Shown one piece after another: positions 58,401 to 64,000 of a stretch of 64,000 nucleotides of DNA; positions within the stretch are counted from its first letter, which is position 1; the number at the start of each line of letters is the position of its first letter. This stretch comes from Chrysogorgia sp. JL179-B06 (taxonomy: Eukaryota > Cnidaria > Anthozoa > Scleralcyonacea > Chrysogorgiidae): the NCBI GenBank assembly GCA_035772405.1, contig JAYKKM010000072.1, positions 310,001 to 374,000 of the forward strand. The letters are read 5' to 3'. Both the position numbers and the translations under genes were made by a program. The notes beneath the pieces are model-generated. The model did no database searches, was not told the origin of the DNA, and was given only the letters and a program-made list of their open reading frames with translations.

Positions 58401-61400
58401 TGGTTAATACTGAATAAATCTACCCTCAACTTGTAATTTGCAGGATAAATGTTATTGAGCACAGTATAGTGCACTGCCTAGCAAAGCAAGGCACAGAAAA
58501 ATACAGCATACAGCGCAACATACATTATAGCACAGTGTAGTATAGCAAAGCACAGAACATAGTACAGCACAGTGTAGCAAAGCAAAGCAACGCACATAGT
58601 ACAGCACACTAGCACAGCATGCAGTGCAGAAAAGCACGTAGCAAAGCAAAGCACATAGTACAGTACAGCACATAGTGCAGCACAGTGTTACAGTGCAGTA
58701 CAGTGCAGCAAAGCAGCACACTTTAGCAAAGCAAAGCACATAGTACAGTACAGCACACCATACAGCACAGTGCAGCAAAGCACAGTACAGCAGCATAGCA
58801 CGTAGTGCAGCAATACAAAGCACAGCACATAGTACAGCACAGCAAATAAAAGCATAGCACACAGTACAGCACATAGTACAGTGCAGCGAAGCACAGCACA
58901 TACAGCACAATACATTGCAACACACCACACTGTGACACAGTACTTTCATCACAGCATACCGGCACAATGTAGTGTATATACGTACAGCTTTAGAGACTCC
59001 GCTGTAGAGAACATGCAATGTCTGAAATACAGTATACAATACAAATTGCAGCCCATGTGTTGTTCGTGCGCTGACTAGCCTGACTGTGATTGCGTTCTCC
59101 ATTCCAGGGTTTCGAAACTATTGCATCTCTTTTACTGGATGTTGAAGCTGATGTTAATGCCAAACAAAGTAATGGTGGTGAAACAGCTTTGATTAAGGTA
59201 GGACTTTACTATCCACTTTGGCAAGCCTGGAAATCATTATTTTCGCTGTACCTGTCAGAATGACCAGCACAAATGAATTTGTAACGGACATACAAAAATT
59301 TGTACCTGTCACGGTAGAACTTAGTGTAACATCTCAAAACTTAGCGTAACATCTCAAAACTTAGCGTAACGTCTCAAACTTAGCGTAACGTTTCAAACTT
59401 AGCGTAACGTCTCCAAACTTAGTGTAACGTCTCATAACGTAGCGCAATATCTCCAAACTTAGCGTTACGTCTCATAACTTAGCGCAATGTCTTAAAACTT
59501 AGCGTAACGTCTCCAGACTTAGCGTAACGTCTCCAGACTTAGCGTAATGTCTCCAAAGCTTAATGTCTCCAAACTTAGCGCAATGTCTCCAAAGCTTAAT
59601 GTCTCCAAACGTAGCGCAATGTCTGCAAACTTAGCATAATCAGGTCTCCAAACTTAGCGCAATGTCTCAAAACTTAGCGTGATGTCTCCAAACTTAGCGC
59701 AATGTCTCCAAACTTAGCGTAATGTCTCCAAAGCTTAATGTCTCCAAACTTAGCGCAATGTCTCCAAAGCTTAATGTCTCCAAACGTAGCGCAATGTCTG
59801 CAAACTTAGCATAATCAGGTCTCCAAACTTAGCGCAATGTCTCAAAACTTAGCGTGATGTCTCCAAACTTAGCGTAATGTCTCCAAACTTAGCGCAATGT
59901 CTCCAAACTTAGCGCAATGTCTCCAAACTTAGCGCAATGTCTCCAAACTTAGCATAATCAGGTCTCCAAACTTAGCATAATCAGGTCTCCAAACTTAGCG
60001 CAATGTCTCAAAACTTAGCGTAATGTCTCAAAACTTAGCGCAATGTCTCAAAAACTTCGCGAATGTCTCCAAACTTAGCGTAATGTCTCAAAACTTAGCG
60101 TAATGTCTCTCATTGAGAGTGTACAACACAAAATCTAAAGCAGAGTCCATTCAACACAAAAATGTTTAACTTTCACAAAAAGTTGAGTTAACCTTTTGAC
60201 AAGATGAGCAATCGGACAAAATGACAGACAGAATTAATATTGTCAACTGTCAAATCTCTAGAAATGGAAAATTTGTACCAGGCTTGCACTTTGGGTTTAT
60301 TCTGCGCAGATCTTCTAATGTCTAAAACGAGCAGAGTTTTGAACGGCTTCAAAAACGACTGCATATCTAAATAACCATGTTTACCAACTATTTCAGTGAT
60401 TCAAGCCATTTTAACCGAGAAAATCGAAGGAAAAGTTTATGTAAATCAGGACGAATCTTTATCAACATATAAAACCTCCGTGCTACTGATTATATTGCAT
60501 TTTCTAGTAGCATCAGTGAACCCAGCTAAATAATACCCATCTCTGTTTTTTTGTAGGCATGCAAAAAAGGCCATTATCCCGTGGTTTCACTACTCGTGTC
60601 CTACGGTGCAGACTGTCAGATGAGAGGCCAGTCTGGTTTGACGGCATCCCAGTGGGCTGCACAATGTGGTTATTTTGAAATACGCGATCTTCTTACTGCT
60701 CATAACAAAAGGTTAAAACATTATCCATTGAAGGACATTGGCAACAAAATAGAACTACTTTTTGTGTTGATATATTTTGATATCGAAGTAAATGACTTAG
60801 CTAGTCGAAATATAGTAGTTTAGTATTATGAAAATGCTCGTAACACATTTGAAAAGTTGAATTAACTATCTAAAAACAAGCTATTGGGCCGCCATTTTGA
60901 ATACGACCGTGACGTCATGTGCTGGCAAGCGTTGTGAACACTTTGCCCAACATATGACGTCACAGGCAGGGCACAAAATAACGGCCGGTCAACGGACAAT
61001 GACTGGCCAAAAATGCCTCTTGACCGGTCACTTTTTTACCTCACCGGTCATTTTGACCGGTCGACACATTTGTATGCCTTGCGATAGAATTTTAAATCTT
61101 TTTTTCTCTTCGGCATATCTGCTGAAATCTTGTCAGAGAAAGACTGTATATTTCATGGCGAGTACGCAATTTCACTACAAGTACGTCAAGTTACGTACGA
61201 CAAAAACATTGTTTGTTCTTCTCCAAAACGTAAATGTATGCTGGTTGCACTTGAAAGGTTTCGATTTTGTTTCGGAGGAAGGAGGTGAGCAGAGCAATGG
61301 AGGAGGGTAGTGACGTCGAGGGTACAGACTCAGTCAAGCAAGATAACACTTTGATAAAGAGAGCTGGCTGAGTTGGAATGAAGAGTTTGTGCTGCTCTTG

Positions 61401-62405
61401 ACTTAACTTTGAAAGTTAACATGTGCTCAATTAATACACAATTGACAAGAATAACGCTTTGGTTTCTTTTGCGTTTTTGTTTTTGGTATTTGTTAATTCG
61501 TAATAATTATTTAGGAAGAAGAGTCGTTTTAGGCTAAATATAGTAAGTGGAATGAAAAATTTAACTCCGTCAAAGACTACCTGTATAATGAGTAAAGTTT
61601 ATTACTTAATATTAAGATTATATCTAGAAAACAATAAACTTTAGACAACCACCTAATCAACGATGATAACGTTGCCTGTTCACTTTTACAATGTGATTGC
61701 TAACGTCTTGAGCGTTTGAAACATGAAACAATCATTTGGCAGAATAACCCTCTAACTACGATATTCCGTATTGTCTGATATAAGGTACTTAGTTTTGTTC
61801 CCAATGTCCTTTAATTCATTTAAAACTAAAAGTGATATCTTAAGCCCGCCTCACACGAGAAGAAACAGCTTATAGCAAATGGCCTGTCAAGGCAGTTTAC
61901 TCAGCTGTTTCCTCTCGTGTGCGGCGGAGTTTTCGTGAGAATTTCGCCACGCAAGCCCAAGAGGAGATTTATGGTTTATTGAGTTGTCCTTTCTCCAGTT
62001 TTTTGCATGGTAAAATAATTACAAACCAATTTATAAGACCCTGATTATTACCCAATGTATAAGAACCTAACACCCTGATTTTTTGTTAGATATCAAATAT
62101 ATAAGAACCTATCCCAGGCTGGTTTGTAAAAATGTAGGTTCTTCATAGCGGGTGTTTACTGTATTACAGATATGTAAAATCCCCAAACGTGAGATAAGCA
62201 CTTTTTAACACGAATATTATAACAGACATCTAATATTTTTGTTATATTTTTTCCAGGCTCCAAACGTGTGTTGAAAATGCCATAATAAGTTGCTTGGGTC
62301 ATGCCAACTGTTTGATATCTCCACCATTGTTGCCTTACGTCTGCCTATACCCAAACGAAGGACAAAAATTCACATATCATTTCAATTGTAGCAGCTTGTT
62401 GTCCG
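49416..62405 (+). CDS. MPHOSPH8: M-phase phosphoprotein 8 (HUSH subunit), 3' end beyond the window
   Basis: Exons: 49416-49469, 51782-51919, 52118-54538, 55245-55334, 56376-56436, 58111-58337, 59108-59197, 60557-60711, 62257-62405 (donor GTAAGG, phase 1). All nine keep frame, about 1,128 aa so far (human about 860). The chromodomain spans residues 4-60 (EDVFEIENVL, YYLVRWKGYGEDADTWEPEE). F6, W27 and Y30 have the spacing of the H3K9me3 aromatic cage of MPP8. A basic stretch (GRKGKRGRKP) and a long acidic disordered region are followed by ankyrin repeats (GMTLLMRAA...LLISHGANVNAKD, ASLLLDVEADVNAK, VVSLLVSYGAD). In vertebrates MPP8 with TASOR and periphilin silences retroelements. The acidic linker is much longer than the human one. 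Final exon(s) lie past 64000. Confidence 0.93.
49470..51781. other. MPHOSPH8 intron 1: repeats, no exon
   Basis: Contains an ATA-trinucleotide and 'aatggtctttattacataag' LINE-like tail at 50583-50625, and a (GT)n(G)n tract at 50944-50972. No other structure is recognised. Confidence 0.4.
52118..54538 (+). CDS. MPHOSPH8: Giant third exon of MPHOSPH8 with 108-bp duplication
   Basis: A single 2,421-nt exon coding 807 aa of acidic, serine-rich, low-complexity protein, beginning GRKGKRGRKPQ and ending HGKYSKEK. A 36-aa unit (HSPISPGIMNEDYNTS...DFEQ) is encoded twice in tandem at 53774-53881 and 53882-53989, almost without base differences. A smaller echo is AEDFSAEDFSAD at about 53093-53125. The C-terminal third turns basic (RNKRRKTSTSFKKSKIKHS). 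Open frames on the opposite strand are shadows. Confidence 0.9.
55004..55147. mobile_element. 144-bp hairpin in MPHOSPH8 intron 3
   Basis: 'atatttactgggacc', 'aagggaaacagtatgt' and 'ggtctcgagaccgtcgatgt' mirror 'acatcgactgcgagggacc', 'acatactgctttccc' and 'ggtcccagtaaata' with few mismatches. It is a near-complete foldback with a very short loop. Confidence 0.65.
55619..56107. mobile_element. Foldback MITE with CCCAGGGC arms (copy 2), intron 4
   Basis: It has the same ends and interior as 21376-21651 but in the opposite orientation, plus about 200 bp of extra DNA at 55690-55880 next to the left arm. The interior 'aatttagcgaaagctatcac' and 'caagccaatcgcattataga' identify the family. Confidence 0.75.
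56815..56940 (-). repeat. SINE-A fragment in intron 5
   Basis: 'aaggatttacagtatggtga' through 'cggctggaattgaacccgcg' and 'accctgcgatgcta', cut in the anticodon region where the next foldback element begins. Confidence 0.7.
56934..57272. mobile_element. TTAA-type foldback element in intron 5
   Basis: The right end is ATAGACACT then TTAA (57273-57276). The left end near 56934 has CTAA instead. Arms: 'tcacgtttgggaattttaca', 'cttcctgagcaaaatcataa' and 'aaaatttcatcttcatg', mirrored. The interior 'gcctcttgtgacatcacatc' also mirrors. A solo right end of this family lies at 62161-62208. Confidence 0.7.
57530..58083. mobile_element. Inverted-repeat element ending 27 bp before exon 6
   Basis: Ends GTTGCGCGGTATGG and ATACGGCCCAAC are imperfect inverted repeats. 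'ataccggtat' and 'cggtataccgt' occur repeatedly near both ends. No coding. The right end almost touches the exon 6 acceptor at 58110. Confidence 0.55.
58451..58935. repeat. Degenerate 'agcaca' repeat in intron 6
   Basis: About 480 bp of variants of 'gcacatagtacagcac' and 'agcaaagcaaag'. On the minus strand this makes cysteine-rich open frames (CCAVLCCVLC...) up to 216 codons, which are artefacts inside an intron. Confidence 0.85.
59327..60108. repeat. 20-bp minisatellite with higher-order structure, intron 7
   Basis: The basic unit is 'tctccaaacttagcgcaatg', about 38 units with c/t, a/c and g/a variants. A block of about 150 bp with 'ccaaagcttaatgtctcc', 'acgtagcgcaatgtctgc' and 'cttagcataatcaggtctcc' is present twice (from 59551 and from 59724), so duplication has also acted above the unit level. 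Confidence 0.9.
60712..61852. other. MPHOSPH8 intron 8, left part: no exon
   Basis: Contains a cluster of 'accggtca' motifs at 60980-61065 in both orientations. A 137-codon frame at 60897-61310 has no domain. Confidence 0.35.
61853..61931. mobile_element. 79-bp hairpin in intron 8
   Basis: 'cgcctcacacgagaagaaac' plus 'agct' mirrors 'agctgtttcctctcgtgtgcg', around 30 bp. A minimal foldback element. Confidence 0.5.
62161..62208. mobile_element. Solo end of the TTAA foldback family
   Basis: 'atgtaaaatccccaaacgtg' then AGATAAGCACTTTTTAA matches the right end of 56934-57272. It lies 48 bp before exon 9 and may therefore include its branch region. Confidence 0.6.
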
Positions 62406-62501
62406 GTAAGGCCTGGTTTACGAGCTGTGCCATACTGGCATATTTTTTCAGCCTTATGGTTTGAGTTTATAAAGCCAAGCTATGCTGTAATGCCGCTGCT
62501 A

Positions 62502-62871
62502 ATTTGGAATCCGTAGACGGTCGGTAGCATCTTTTTATTATATATATATATATAGTTTACTTACAATGGGATTACATAAATATTGATTATCAACCAAAAA
62601 TGTCAACTTCGCTTGCATAGCCGAGTGGTCTGTGTTATCAATTTTTAGTTGTGAGATCGGGGTTCGAATGTTGGGTGAGTATATAATTTTTTCCATTTAA
62701 AAAAATTTTTACTTTACTTTTTTCTTTTTAATAGGGTTAGGATTAAGGTTAGGTTAGGGTTAGTTTTAGGGTTTGGTTTAGAATATTATCAAAAAATAGT
62801 CGCGCGTAAAAAAGTCCCAATTAGATGCTACTGACCATCAAAGATGCTACCCACCGTCTACGGATTCCAAA
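62502..62871. mobile_element. Inverted-repeat element with tRNA-like and telomere-like inserts
   Basis: Ends TTTGGAATCCGTAGACGG and CCGTCTACGGATTCCAAA are perfect inverted repeats. Inside are a tRNA-like fragment (box A TAGCCGAGTGGTC, box B GGTTCGAAT, about 62617-62680) and a degenerate TTAGGG/TTAGGTT run (62733-62775). Confidence 0.65.
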
Positions 62872-63645
62872 TGTGGTGCAATGCCGCTCCCTTTTTGAAA
62901 AGGGTAACCACTAACCATATATCAATTTAAAGCTAGTTACTCGGGCTACTGTGGTAGCCGAGTCTAGGTTTGAGCAACGTTTCTGTATTAGTTTTCGGGT
63001 CGACACAGTAGCGGATTAACTCTCCCAGGGCAAATAATATTTTTGGGCCGGTCATAACATGAGAGCTGTATGGTTCGGAGGTTCGTACTTAGCCTGCCTC
63101 AGGCGCGGCCACCTCTAGCTTTCAAATACAAGGGGGCCCGCGCCTGAGATTGCGTCAAATGACGAGCATCACATTTTTGGGGAAAATAACATCGCTGCTA
63201 AAATGGCGAAATTTGATCTTGGTTTTCGATGTCTTAAGACGTAACTGTATAAATAACATCATTTGATTTCTGTGCAGTAGCCCGTAGTAGAACACCGCAT
63301 GTATCATGCAGAAGTGAGCTATTTTCGAAAGGGCCATTACTTTCGGGCAGCCGCTACTTAGCTTTCGGGCGGCCGCTACTTTCGAGTGGCCGTTAATTTT
63401 GGGGTAGATAAGAACGTTCAATATACTTTGCACAGGTCTTCCTGCATGATAAGAGTATTCATTTATATACTGAAGTATTCACCATTCGTTTGTAAAAAAG
63501 AGAAACTGGTCCGGGTGCAAATGCCCTCTTTGCTCCATAGATAATCCGCTACTGGGTCGACAAATTGCAATTATTGCATTACCGTATTTCATCTAATAAA
63601 CACCTAGCCTAAAAATGCGGTGACTGATTACCTGCTTGTCGACTT
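62872..63645. other. No exon recognised after exon 9
   Basis: I could not find a convincing acceptor plus frame to finish MPHOSPH8. 'ttcgggc(g/a)gccgctac' is repeated near 63340-63380. Confidence 0.35.
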
Positions 63646-63646
63646 C

Positions 63647-63659
63647 AGCCCCCCCCCCC

Positions 63660-63700
<41 letters not shown>

Positions 63701-63701
63701 C
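63647..63701. repeat. (C)n(CA)n microsatellite
   Basis: A poly-C run followed by about 20 CA dinucleotides. Confidence 0.9.
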
Positions 63702-63763
63702 TTTAAGTCTGTTCCTACGCCTCCAATTCAAGCTAATATGGCCAAGCTTATAAACTTGTACCT

Positions 63764-63923
63764 ATAATGGCGCCCAAATTAAATATTCTTTTATATTCAT
63801 TTAAATTAGCCTTTCTGACCTCGTTCGTGTGTCTGTAATTCCAAAGAATCCTTGCTTTGTAACGAGGCCAGAAAGGCTTATTTGCATGCATATAATAGAA
63901 TATTTAAACTGGCCACCATTATG
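63764..63923. mobile_element. Foldback MITE, sister of 17456-17606
   Basis: 'ataatggcgcccaaattaaa' and 'ttagcctttctgacctcgtt' mirror 'aacgaggccagaaaggctta' and 'tttaaactggccaccattat'. The outer ATAATGG ends are complete here and partly lost in the 17.5-kb copy. Confidence 0.75.
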
Positions 63924-64000
63924 AAAGAGGTCTATAGTAGGGCCTAAGGTTGTGTATCAATAAGGATCGAGTCTGTACTTGCGTCGACAAAATTGACAAT

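Noticed and set aside
58452..59102. Cysteine-rich 216-codon minus-strand frame
   Set aside because: Artefact of the agcaca repeat within MPHOSPH8 intron 6; low complexity and no cysteine-knot spacing.
63288..63410. Possible final exon of MPHOSPH8 after an acceptor-like TGTGCAG
   Set aside because: The frame is open in phase but consists of a short repeat (ttcgggcggccgctac) with no resemblance to an MPP8 C-terminus.

Overview
This is a 64 kb piece of an animal nuclear genome. Three intron-rich genes have recognisable vertebrate orthologues. They sit in AT-rich DNA packed with SINEs, foldback MITEs, non-LTR and Penelope-like retroelement remnants, minisatellites and very long (TA)n tracts. The three proteins are clearly metazoan but diverged from vertebrate sequences, and their introns are dense with small DNA elements. 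A cnidarian, perhaps a coral or sea anemone, is my best guess. That is inference: no mitochondrial or ribosomal marker is present to prove it.

Region 1 (1-26.8 kb) is a gene-poor repeat region. Its only plausible native genes are two small paralogous ORFs of unknown function (1615-1932 and 14362-14691), which share a DCLDLVD...SLQxLPDL core. A frameshifted beta-rich ORF fragment lies at 623-917. The rest is tRNA-derived SINEs whose tails run into (TA)n tracts, a 5S rRNA-derived SINE, TTAA-flanked and TA-flanked foldback MITEs, CR1/L2-like non-LTR fragments, and a Penelope-like element remnant with a TATA box just upstream of a hammerhead-like motif.

Region 2 (26.9-45.2 kb) holds a divergently transcribed pair. 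DNAJC8 (minus strand, 9 exons, 245 aa) is a J-domain protein linked to the spliceosome and SRPK1. A quaking/QKI-type STAR RNA-binding protein (plus strand, 9 exons, 291 aa) is a splicing and mRNA regulator. Their start codons are only 656 bp apart, so they probably share a bidirectional promoter. A DNAJC8 intron carries about 48 copies of a 30-bp minisatellite next to two Penelope-like termini in head-to-head orientation. QKI intron 8 carries nested foldback elements. The C-terminal exons of QKI suggest a choice between a STAR-type nuclear-localisation tail and a short tail, echoing the vertebrate QKI isoforms.

Region 3 (49.4 kb to beyond the right edge) is an orthologue of MPHOSPH8 (MPP8), the chromodomain and ankyrin subunit of the HUSH silencing complex. 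It has an intact aromatic cage, one giant 2.4-kb exon with an almost exact 108-bp in-frame duplication, an ankyrin block, and at least 9 exons. Its last exon(s) lie outside the window. Its introns hold at least six inverted-repeat elements and two minisatellites, so a gene whose vertebrate counterpart silences transposons is itself heavily colonised by them.

All gene models come from reading splice sites and phases by eye. Every exon junction given keeps the frame. Repeat calls rest on copies or inverted arms visible inside this window.
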